Origin: Lineus longissimus
Taxonomy: Eukaryota; Nemertea; Pilidiophora; Heteronemertea; Lineidae
Length of the DNA stretch: 64,000 nucleotides
NCBI RefSeq assembly: GCF_910592395.1
Contig: NC_088309.1
Coordinates: 4,778,501 to 4,842,500, forward strand
Reading direction: 5' to 3'
Shown here: positions 40,401-51,351 of the stretch, piece by piece
Numbering within the stretch: position 1 is the stretch's first letter
Layout of the letters: each line of letters opens with the position of its first letter
The notes under the pieces: generated by a model
What the model was told of the DNA's origin: nothing
Database searches by the model: none
What the model saw: only the letters and a program-made list of their open reading frames with translations
Program-made: the position numbers and the translations under genes

Positions 40401-43400
40401 CGTGAATACTCATTGACGGACAAAGCCATGACATGGGGTGTGGTATGATATGGACTGTTATTAATTTACCGCAAAACATTGTGGACCCTCCTCCCAATAG
40501 TTGTGCTTGTTGATTCGTGTCCATAAGAACGATGACAACATTGCCGTCTTCGTGGAATGGCACGACCACGTTGGCTGAAGAAAACATTTCTCAATTTTCT
40601 GTTCAGAGTGCTCTTCTGCTACACTATGTACATGTTAGCTGGCGTAATATCAAACTGTGGGTCCACATCAGCGTTAAAATGTCCCTGCTTATACATGTGT
40701 AGGATCGTGGTGACGAGAAGCCACATGTTGATGAAAATCAAGCCTCTCATTTTGAATGTTTCAAAGTTGCCCTGACATTATTTAATTTGATATCATGAAT
40801 TCGAGTATAATCATGATAATATGCATGGCATGATCTAGGAACAAACATTGAGGCGTCTGGCCAACAACTTGTGTATGCAAGCCAAGTCATCCCAGGCAAT
40901 ATTGACCATATTAGAGGCGCCAAATGAAGACCTCTGGTAGTTAGGCTGGCTCCTCTGTTGGCTGTAATGGAACAATTTTACCGTCTGCTCAAACCAAACT
41001 GTAACGGCAAAATTGGGCTATTTTCACATGATGTCTGCAACTGGCGTGCAACCTAAACGCCATATGTGTTTCGGCTACACTTTATTGCGTCACAAAAATG
41101 GAATGATTGGAGAAAATTGCTGAGTAATTGTTGACAAACACAGTAATGATTTCGGCTCTGGTCATTTGGCATTGATCTCTCTGCTGTGATGTGCCGCCAT
41201 GTTTCTACATTAACAAACAAAAGAGAGTTTTTCCAATCCAAAAGTGAGATTGTTCACCCCATTTACATTTAAATACATGTATCTGTATATGGGTTAAAAA
41301 CAGAAGATGACCGGTTAAAAGTCATATGTTTTCGCTGTCAACAGCAGTGTTAACATCAAATGCATCATACTGACTTTTTCTTTAGCGTTGTCCTTTATGA
41401 CTTCGCTGTAGTTATCGTCGCACTGTGATAGAAATAGCTGCAACCTTGCAGCTCACTATTGGGATGGGTATGACAGTTTCTGTGTCATAAGTTTCTATTT
41501 TCAAGCATACTTCAATGGGATAGACAGGATAAACCCCATTGAGCATGTTTTTCAACGCCATGCCGTGTGACAGCTCAGACAGGTCAAGGAAATTTGTGCC
41601 CATGCAGAAGGCCACACCAATTTTACTCCTTCCGTCATGATTTGGGGATTTTTTGTCTATTCACCATATACTGCCAGACAGAATTAACAGAATATCTTGA
41701 CAAAATACACACTTCTGATTGGTTAGATTATTATGTCTGCCCCGAAGACACAAATTTTAGGACTTCTGATTGGCTATTAAATACGACAGGAAGTCTTAGA
41801 AAATGCCGCATGGGAACGTGGTAAGTGCCACACTGACAGAGTTTTTTCAATCTTTTCTTGGCCGTTATACACTGCATAAAGACAATTTGGCCTCAGTTCG
41901 CTCGCACCAACCTTTATTTTTCCTCTAACCCGATTACCAGTTCTCCCTTGGCCTTTGATCTCGGACAAACCCGGGCATCCTTATCAAAGACAGGAAAAGA
42001 TTATATCAGGGAAACGATATCTAAATCACCAAGAAATGGCTAAAACTTTTTCCCAGTGGTCATTGCTTGTATGACATTAGCAACAAAGAGAGAACAATGC
42101 ATTCTGATTCTTTGTGTAATAAAGTGACCAAAGCGGCTTGATATGTTAAATGGTCTTGCCTTGATTCTCACTGATGAGAGATGGTTTGCCGCGATTTTAC
42201 GCATAATGATTATACTGGACACAGTCACGATGTCAACGCTTTCTGTCATAAAAAATATAAAAGAACATTAGCTTCTCAATTATAGATGGGTCCATTATAA
42301 ATAAACGACACTGACCAAGGTATTTGTGGATCGATTTGTTCTGACATTCGATGATGGACCTGTATCTTGATCAAAATTTTGATCAAACAAAAAAATTATG
42401 TTTATTCCCGATAATTTGTGGTCCAATTGTTTGCGATGTTTATCAGTAAAAAGACAGCCGAATGGTGATCTGACTAAAAACCCAACTCTTCGCTCCTCGG
42501 TGTACGCCACCAGTATCCTACACCGTCTTTTGTATTTTCAGGCGATTTTCTCGAGTTATTGAACATATTCGCCATACCCGAATGGTGCAGGAGATATACA
42601 AATCTAAATGAACATCACAATTTGAAGTACGCTCTATAAAATCAAATAGACCATTCCCAGTGTTCATATGAAATGAACCTCTCAAAGGAAGAAATCAATA
42701 AAAAGTTAAGAACCCCTCCATCTCAATTTCCTTTCCTTTTTCATCTTCGCTGAGACGTGGAGGCAGCGGAGCTTTTAAACAAAAGTTCCCACCTAATCGT
42801 GCAATTTAAACAAAACGTTCTCAAACAAGTTTGATCTGGTGCTTATGAGCGGCACATAAACGCGAAACAAAGCGAAGAGAGGCGATTTATTTTACGAATT
42901 ACTTTCAGAATCATTGGAGCTTGGTCTCAGTAAAGTTTCGTCTCTGTCAAAGCTTGTACAGCCTTGGGCGCATCTCGAGCTATGAAATAATGGTTAAATA
43001 AAACATTGTTCGAGATGAGCGCATACAGCCTATGGGGTTGTGCTCTACGGATTGAGCGTTAACCCTTAAGAGAAGTGACAAATGGGCGATCCATGTTATT
43101 ACACCTTCCTAGCAAGGAGTTCCTAGCAAATAAAATGAGATGTATTTTTGTTGTCGTTGCTTGACTACACGACCTTCAATCACGTGAAATCACTTCAAGT
43201 CCGCGTCCAAAGCAAATGTTTTTTGTCGCTAAAACCAGTGCCAGATTTTGCTTGAGACGATATATGCTAGCTGAAGAAGTGATGTTCAGTAACCCATAAG
43301 ATGTGAAGGATTTGATAGTTTCCGCCTGGTTTCCTGTAGGCGTGTCCAAGCCCCCGTCCAACCGTCAGCTACCAGAGCCTTCAGCTCAACAGCATTCCAC

Positions 43401-44000
43401 ACGTGACATCAGCCAGGCTACCCACGGCGGGCCGTCATCCTCACAACCGTTAGCCGTCTACAAAGCCACTTTGATTGTAACTTTTGATCAACACAAAACA
43501 TGATTAAATCGTTCATTACCGGGAATATGGTGCATCGGCTGTTATTAAAGTCGCCCGTATATTGACGAGAAGCGCTGCGTCTTAGATGATAGCGCAAGTT
43601 TCTCGTCTTACCGTGTGTTGACTTCCTTTGACGAGAAATCATTGATTCCGGCCTAAAGCATCCGTGTTTACTTTGTTCCTCTCAATCTCTTCTTAAGTGC
43701 AAAGTATGGACGGGCTTTCAGCTAGTAATTTACTCAAAGCTGCTACAGAGTCGTGGCCATTTGGCCGAACAGGTGGTAACGACCACAAAGACGACGGGGT
43801 TAGATAAACTCGCAGCCAGATGACCACCAAAAAGGAAAATGAGAGATTGGCAACATTACCTTCTTTAGGGAAAAAAAGTGCCATTAACTCTACTTGAATT
43901 ACTATTAAATTACGTGTACAAATCAAATACACCTGCCTATACTGAGTAAGAAGCTACTTCTCTTGGCCATCTCCAATCTGGTCAAGTCGCTATCGGTTAA

Positions 44001-44083
44001 TGCCATGATTTTGTTCGATTTGTTTTTTGGCTCGAACAATATTGATAACTGGAGCCAAAAGCAAATCGAACGAGGTCATGGCA
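44001..44083 (+). ncRNA. Candidate microRNA-precursor-like hairpin
   Basis: The left arm 44001-44033 and right arm 44052-44083 fold into 28 Watson-Crick pairs, 4 G-U pairs and one bulged U around an 18-base loop (44034-44051). The sequence stops pairing immediately outside 44001 and 44083. A stem of about 33 bp with single-stranded flanks and a loop of over 10 bases is the shape that Drosha/DGCR8 recognise in animals. All four imperfect positions are G-U wobbles if the + strand is transcribed and would be A-C mismatches on the minus strand, which favours a + strand RNA. Both arms are free of long low-complexity sequence apart from a T6 run. I do not recognise a known miRNA seed. Alternatives: a very short foldback transposon relic, or chance. 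Confidence 0.4.
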
Positions 44084-44226
44084 ACATAAAGAGCATCAAC
44101 AAGCTATACCTATTCGAAAATTTTACGGCAGTTGTGTTAGGAATGATATGTACTTTCAGCCTATACATGTACATGCTTTCCAGAAACATGAGTCAAGCCC
44201 AAGGAGCCCTTTTGAGGGACATATTG

Positions 44227-44267
44227 GACTGATGCGTCACGCGGGACAAGCGTGCATCAGTCTTTTT
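44227..44267 (+). other. Short perfect-arm hairpin followed by T5
   Basis: GACTGATGC (44227-44235) pairs with GCATCAGTC (44254-44262), with an inner four-base ACGC/GCGT pairing, and is followed directly by TTTTT (44263-44267). An outer ATATTG (44221-44226) and CAATAT (44272-44277) could extend it. It resembles the 3' end of a short Pol III transcript, but no A/B boxes were seen upstream, so this remains only a structural note. Confidence 0.35.
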
Positions 44268-46046
44268 CATTCAATATTCTACTGACAGGCTCCAGGGTTC
44301 ATCGGACGTCTGACCAGTCTCTCTGGCCCTTCAATGCCAGCGCCGATGACAGTCAAACCCTCGCCAGTTACGCTCCGTGGGTGATTGACAAACATGGACG
44401 CCAATATGTTTGACAGCGCATCTCCGTAAGATGTTTGCTGTCCGTTCAGTTCTTGCTTTCTGGCGGTTTGTCGAAGCAGACAGTAGTCGTGTCTCTGCTT
44501 ATCACACCGGTAAGGCATGAAGCTGACCAAATACGCCTTTGAACCCAGGTGTACTGACCGTGTTGCGGCTTCAGACACCGTTATATCATTAAACGTGTTA
44601 ATAATCCTTTAAGAATCTTGTTCAAACATGACAAATCATTCGATTGTGGTGATCTAGCAAATGATATTCGCGACTCCTCAAATGTTAGAGAACAAAGAAA
44701 CGTTTGCGGTGATTTCTGAGCAAAGTTCTCCGCTGACACAATTCATTGCAGAAAAAGTCCCCCTTAAGCTGCTGAACTGAGGGTTAACCATCTCCAAAGT
44801 TTCATTCCTAACCAACGCTTTGCCCTCTGGCTTTTGAAAATGTCTTGCTACTAACCAATGCAATGAAAATGTCACTGTTGAACCATGGATTTAGAGTTCG
44901 TGCAAGAATTGATGGATTCGCCGTTACCGAAATCTTATGTGGGAATCTGTCCGGACTTTGTAAGTTATGACGAGGCCATTGGTCGATTGTGCATTTGTCT
45001 GCAAGCTTTGACAACACCAACCCTCGGTGTATAACACGGGATTTTCCTTCTATCGATACCATTGCAAATTACCCTATCCAGATTGCTCTCAAAAGACTCT
45101 TAAAATCTCAATCATATGGGAAACTATTCCAAATATGTTCAAGTTGCCATCCGAGTCGACCCTAGATGTCGCGATCTTGCTCTTTTTCCCTAAGGGATGG
45201 CGTATCAAATGCCTTCAATACTCATAGATCACTTAGCGATACAAAAATAGTCATATGATCATTATGAGCTCTGGTCAGAATGCCTCTCGCCTAATTAGTT
45301 CAAATGTTTCATCAATGGCTTCAAAGCCACCGTCTTGGGAAGATGGTACGATTAGGCACCATATGGCGCCGCGCTCGTCACAGAATTGAGCAAAGGAGTA
45401 TATCATACAGACCTCATTCAAAACATGTCATTCCGGCCACTAATAGGTTTCTTGCTTTGAAGACTGAGATTTGCGATCGAAGGAAACCTAGTATGTTAGA
45501 TGGGAGTCTGTGGTGGGCTGCGCTATCGCCCCTGGTCATCACCTCTGCGATCAAACGTGCGCTTTGTGGTCTTGGACCAGTGTCGGGAGACCCGTGATAA
45601 CCTTGTTATTCGGTATTGAAAATTACACCTCCTTTACCGTCCAGCAACAGTACACAAGATATTATCGTGCTCACTTCCCGCGCGATGCCTCAGGCCTCTG
45701 GTCTTCTCTATTGTAACCTGTTTGTGACGATAACGTAATTTTGTCTTGCGGCTTCACCAGCGCACAAACGTGTGCCACACATACACAACCGTCGACCTCA
45801 AAGACTATTTCAGCTGGCCTCTGGCCCATTTCACCTTTTGCGGTATTGACGTGATGGTTGTCCATTGCTGGCGGTCACTGTTGTTTCTCCGCCCAAATGA
45901 CCCCACCCTGTGTGTCGCGCATCAGGACCACTTGCCGGTGATCACGTCCGAACTATCGCGGTCTTTGATTCCTTCACAGAGGAGCGAATCATCAAATTGT
46001 CTTCGCGCAGAGCCGTTTCTGACAACTGCTACAAATAGTCCTGGGG

Positions 46047-46073
46047 TAATTAGGGCTAATATCAGGCTAATTA
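46047..46073. promoter_or_regulatory. Second cluster of helically spaced TAAT cores
   Basis: GGGTAATTA, GGCTAAT and GGCTAATTA place TAAT cores at 46047, 46057 and 46068, about 10-11 bp apart. The GGCTAAT form occurs twice. As at 31275-31300 the spacing is close to one helical turn. Binding by homeodomain proteins is inference. Confidence 0.4.
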
Positions 46074-46890
46074 AACCAGCCAAGATAATAAGCCAGGACA
46101 CTTTGAAAATATCAAAAGTGCAAAATAAAGACCGTATATGAATCTTCAAATACTACACAAAGCTTGTAAATTGCGAGGACTGTTTTCCAATGGCAATTAT
46201 AACAGCGAAGGCTATTATTCTAACAGTTTGGGTTGTTATTTTCTCCCGCTCGGCCGTGTGGTAGAGAACGAGGCCTCCGGGTAATCGGTCGATCTCATCA
46301 GTCACAGATCTGAAACAAAACTGGTAGGATTTCTCCAAGTGATAACGCTTGGCTTTGTCCATCATCATTGTGGAGGTGCTCGAGGAGGGGGCTAAAGCCG
46401 CCTGCGATAGAACATCGAGTAATCAGATATATGGCGTTACTTCGGAACAAACCTTGTCGTTAATTGGACTGGACGTAAAGACATGCGGAGACCACCTCTG
46501 CGCCGACGCATGACCAATGGTCTAAGAAAGGCTCGGATAAAACATGATCTCGCATATTGTTGCTTTTCGCTTTTGGCGTCAACAGTCATATTCGCTAATG
46601 ACCGGGATCGTCTCGCCCGTAAAAGGCATTCTGTGTCTTTTATTGTAATTGTCCATTAGCTTATAACTGTGAGCAACCGTCGTATTGAGGTTGCAGATAG
46701 TTTAGGGCGGGCAGAGGCCAGGGTTAGGCACCAGGTAAAAAATGCAGATTTAAATCAAAAACTTTTCTGGTCTATTGCTAGGGAGTGACATTAATTCTTT
46801 GTAGCCAAGTTCAAAGGGGAATGAGTGATTGATTAAAGTCATTTGCTACTGCCACTTCCCAGAAAAAATTCATTAAAAAATATTTTTTCC

Positions 46891-46895
46891 AAAAA
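46891..46895 (-). terminator. Pol III terminator of tRNA-Asn
   Basis: AAAAA on the plus strand reads TTTTT on the tRNA strand, shortly after the tRNA 3' end. This is the normal stop for RNA polymerase III. Confidence 0.8.
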
Positions 46896-46903
46896 TGCTG
46901 GCT

Positions 46904-46910
46904 CGTCCCT

Positions 46911-46971
<61 letters not shown>

Positions 46972-46977
46972 AGAGAC
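46904..46977 (-). tRNA. tRNA-Asn (anticodon GTT)
   Basis: On the minus strand, 74 bases from 46977 down to 46904 form a complete cloverleaf. The acceptor stem is GTCTCTG/CAGGGAC with discriminator G. The D arm GCGC...GCGC lies in the A-box TGGCGCAATCGG. The anticodon arm TTCGG-CTGTTAA-CCGAA carries GTT, and the T arm GGTGG-TTCAAGC-CCACC holds the B-box GGTTCAAGCCC. It matches the animal cytosolic tRNA-Asn consensus almost base for base; the T loop has TTCAAGC where human genes have TTCGAGC. The acceptor stem has G-C, A-U and one U-G pair and looks functional. A T5 terminator lies about 8 bases downstream on the minus strand (46891-46895 as AAAAA on the plus strand). There is no CCA in the DNA, as expected for a eukaryote. 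Confidence 0.96.
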
Positions 46978-49900
46978 CTGCATGTCAGAAGCAAGTTGAC
47001 TCAACCCTTTGTGTTTCTGATCGGCTACCCCGCGTCCAGCAATTTCCAATTGCAGATACAGCGAATATCGATAGAAAAGTGCTTGTAGTGGAAATATGAC
47101 GACAGTCGTTAGAATTTCACTTGACTTCCCCTCGGAATGAAAAATATTGTAAACCTGGCAGAAGTTAAGTACCACTGGATCCGCACTTTCGCCATTTTGC
47201 TTTTCTTCCTTTACAACGATATTTGAACAAATTCGAAGAATGTGTGAGTTAATCTTAGAGACGACATCCATTCCACCACAGGCATGACGGGACTGCAGCC
47301 GATCACATTATTCGGTCCAGGGACCGGCCCCAAAGGTCACGCAGGGCTTTTCTCCTTTTGTTCTTTGAAGAGGCTACTTTTCCAGTTGGGTGCAACTTCA
47401 CGAAACCCGTGTCGCATCACACCACAAGAAAGTCTCAGACTTGTGTATTCTTCTTATCAATTACAACTGTCCTGTATCATCCCGTCTTTGAACCCAACGT
47501 CCACGGCCCGCACGAGTTCAAAACTTGTTTTTCTTTCACTTGCCCCAATGACTACATTCTCCAAGAGAACTGAAGCGCACCGCCCGGCGACGAAGAAATC
47601 TGCGCGAAAACAGCCGCGAGTCTTCTTCAAATCCTTCGGGAGACATCCTAACTCCTTGTGATGTCCTGATAAAGGTCTTCCCGCCTGATCCCGACAAATT
47701 ACTATTTTCTTCCTCACTCATTTGTTTTTCATTTGCCTATTTCCCCCACCATTATCAGACTTTATCAGTTGGTTGTTTGTGCAGGGATTCAGTTGGGTAT
47801 TACGCATGAAACTGGTGCTAACGTTGACACTTGCCATCATGAGACTTCGGGAAATGGTAAACAGGACATTTCTTATTGAGAAAAACTAAAGGAAGAAAGG
47901 AACGCAGATAGTCACATCAAGGAAGGATCGACATATTTGGGCCTATATCCCTCCGATCTTTTGCAACTCTAAGCACAGAGCTCCATTTTGGCTCCATTTT
48001 GCCAGTTTCACATCTCAAATCAACAAATGAGTTGATGCCCTTTGGAAACCCTTTCTTGCATCTCACACTGGAATGGTAACTGTCCAGAGGTCATAATATA
48101 GACTCACTAAAACTTTATTCCCACAGATTCAAATTCCCGAGAGCCAGTGAAAATTCCTCAAGGGTTTTATTTGTTTTGGATGCAGGCGAATCACTGGAAA
48201 CCCAGTGGACCTGTCAGGAGTGGAACAGGTTGTGTGGTATATGGAAAATAGATAACTATCAACACAATGACACTTTTCGACCTGTAAAAGGGCATTTTGT
48301 GGGATAAATTGAATGACCGTTTGGTCATTACCGCACCGCGGACAGTAGAACGCTCCACCTTTTATTGGCGAAAACTTTGTCCATTTGATCCATTATCTTT
48401 GACTAACAATGAGATACCCAATGTCAACATTATTAAAAGCTCTTGCAGTGTTACAATGTGGTTTACGGTGCCATCTCTCAAAATTCCTTTGTATGGGGAC
48501 ACGAAAGTTGAGGAATCTGGCGCGTTCCTGTAACATATGGTTCCTTTAGCTACTTATCAGACCTCATCAACTGTACCCGAGGCCAGTGAAGGGTTCTTTG
48601 TGTCACCTCAGGATCCATGGGTGAAGAAGCTGGCCAAGGATGTCGTTCACACGGATCTGGCATTGGTGTTTCATCTCATCTATTCCCTGAAAGAAGCAAC
48701 TTCCCTACTTCTTTTTTTACTGACAAACACTGTTAGGACTGGTTCCTCTTGGGCGTTTTCCCACTGCGGTTTTTTTAAATTCAAATTGAGGGAAGTGTCG
48801 AACTATCACCACAAAAAACTCATTTTATGGATGCATACAAAAAGGCAACAAAATAGCATATATTTTTGAATGATTGTAAAAATCGGAGTGATTGGTCTGA
48901 GGAGTACAATGAAGCTAGAACAAATCACTCGATAACGAATGATGCAAGAAAGTCCTAATTCTTCCAACGGTAGTTCATCATTGGATGCACTGAAGCTGGG
49001 TTTTTCTGCAACAGAAAGGAAGATTAGGGCCAACATGGTACAATAAAGTAGGGGGGAAGTACGATTCAGCTGACATTGCAAGTCTGCCAGTTGACGGTAT
49101 GCAATAGATTTATGTTTTCAAAAGTGGTATTCGACATGTGCTCGACTAAGAACTGCAGTTTCTTCAGTTCTTCCTCCGAAAGTTGCTGACCCGAAAACCG
49201 GGACATCAAATCTTTTTTCAGAAGTGCATTCCTTTCTCAACATAGAGGGGACCAAAAATAACCCGGTGCCTGGGAAATCTCTTGGAGGCAAAAATAGGAC
49301 AAAATCAAAATTATATTTGGCTGGTTGGTCTTCGGGGTAAAAGATTCAGAAATTTAGGAATCTCTTCCAAGTATACATGTAGATACGCAAAGAGTTTGAT
49401 TTCCTGCCGCTATGATCAAGATTACTGGTGAAAAATGTGGAGGGAAATTCATCCGGACAGCCAGCATAATTAGAAAATCAAATCAATATGAACATATCAT
49501 TCAAATCTACCAGCAGCGCTCAAGTAGAACGATAAAGATACTAGAGATCAATGCCTGACGCGGGCTGACAATTAAATGTTCAGTTTGGCGAATCGTGTGT
49601 AATTTGGGTGGCCTTTAGCCGCCATGCTCGCCAAGCTTTACAGCGATTCCCATCAAAGGTTATTAGAATTATGAACAGTTTCTCTAATTGGGACTGGCTC
49701 ATCACTGTTGTATTAAGTCATTACGGGTGATATCATCAAGTAATTAACCAACATTGCCTATAATAAGGCATCTCTCTTTATGGCGCCAACTCATACAGTG
49801 ATTAAATAGTGGAAATAACTTTTTATGCCATATCATCTTAAATTATGCTTGACAGTTTGAAATGACTGGAATGAGCGCATCGTTTGTTTGCTTCGCCTTG

Positions 49901-51322
49901 ACAATGAGAGATTATTTGCAAATCTTGAATGATGCCATGGTTGGTTCTCTGAGAAGGATTGCTAGTTTGCTATATTGCAAGTTTAATCATTTAAAATGTA
50001 ATTTGCTTACTAAAAACTAACTTCGTGATTATGAATAACGGCCAGCCTTCTCCAATCACTAATTTGGATGAAATAATAGAACATTGAGTCGAAATTGATG
50101 CAGCAGTGCTTACATGTATGATGTGCCATTTAACAATTCCAGTAAAACCTTCCTCTAACATCGCTGAAAGCTCGAACAGGGCGTTACCCAAGATACCACC
50201 AAAGGAGCAATATGAGATTCGGCCCAGCTGCCCAGGATTCTACCTAAATACTACTGATCCCTAAAAGCTATGATCCGTTTATCTGTTCAGAGATAGCCAG
50301 CTACCCATCCTCCCGTGATGAACGGCCACCCTACATTTTAATTTTATGACCGCGGCTTTGTCTCTATCGGTTAGCAATAACGCTTATATTTAGTCCGACA
50401 TTGTCTCAAGAGATAATAGCCGGTGTCATCCTTTGCCGCTGGATAAAGGGATGACCATGATGCTCAGATAGGTCGAGGTGTAGCTCGAGGCGACCGACAC
50501 TTATGGGCCCCAAGACTGTCCCTTGCCTTTGCGGAGCTGCTTCATAAATCGTCCAAGGCGGCTGGGCAGCTTACCCAAGAGTCTCAGTGACGGGATAATT
50601 GTAGTGTGACCGGCGAAGATGCCTCGAGTCCGCCTCATCCATAATCAAAGTTGTCAACCTCCGCAGTCCAACCATCTGGGACAATTACACGTGTCACGCC
50701 GAAACTGTGACCACACCACACCAGAATTGTCAACTTTTGACCCTCTCCGAGAGTCCCTTTTTCTACTGACAGTGACCGAGGTATTTCTAGTGCCAAACAG
50801 AGATATTTTTGTGGCATCCTTTTGAAAATATCAAATCGCTGAAATCAAGGGTTTGTGATTATGTTTGCCAGGGTCACCTGCTCTTGTTTGTCACCGATTG
50901 CGAGCACGCCTCACCAACGACCCCGGGGACCCCCGGATTTGAGACCCTGGGACGCATCCTTTAGTTATGCCGGAAATTATCCATCTTTCCTGCTGAGGAT
51001 ACTCCTTTTTTCTTTGGCCCTTTCCGCCTGTAGACACTGACGGGAATTATCTTTTGCCCCTTTCCCATGAACAGAGAGAGAATAAGTCATCGTACATCAT
51101 GTGCTTGTATTGTTTTATAACACTTGTTTCATCAGTATCGCCCCTGTTTCCTTCTTTAGTCACAAATTGTATAGAAAAGAGACAGATATCTAACGTGTCA
51201 TGTATCAGGTGACCAATAACAACATCTTCAAGATCTCTTCTTTCACCAAGACTTTCAGCTAGCCCTTAATGTTGATACAGTGTGTGCGCGTGCGGCCGTC
51301 GGGGACTCGTAAACTAGTGATG

Positions 51323-51351
51323 TCCCTTGCACGATGATCCCTTGCACGATG
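51323..51351. repeat. 15-bp spaced direct repeat
   Basis: TCCCTTGCACGATG occurs at 51323-51336 and again at 51338-51351, separated by one base. No role is evident. Confidence 0.85.

Larger units (their letters stand above)
27531..43999. other. Gene-poor intergenic stretch
   Basis: No exon or RNA gene is recognised on either strand. The longest open frames (31384-31779 plus, 34282-34725 minus, each under 150 codons) lack family motifs, splice-consistent partners and low-complexity or membrane features that would argue for coding. Visible structure: homeodomain-core cluster at 31275-31300, a 21-bp tandem at 37390-37431, a TACATGTACATGTA near 39617 and an A/C-rich stretch at about 39660-39790. 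The position downstream of a T-box gene makes it a likely home of distal regulatory elements; that is inference. Confidence 0.6.
44278..46903. other. Intergenic stretch between hairpins and tRNA-Asn
   Basis: No coding exon is recognised; the 131-codon open frame at 45746-46141 (plus) resembles no family. The only structure noted is the TAAT cluster at 46047-46073. Confidence 0.6.

Noticed and set aside
45746-46141. 131-codon open frame on the plus strand
   Set aside because: No motif, and its last part runs through the TAAT cluster at 46047-46073. Treated as chance.
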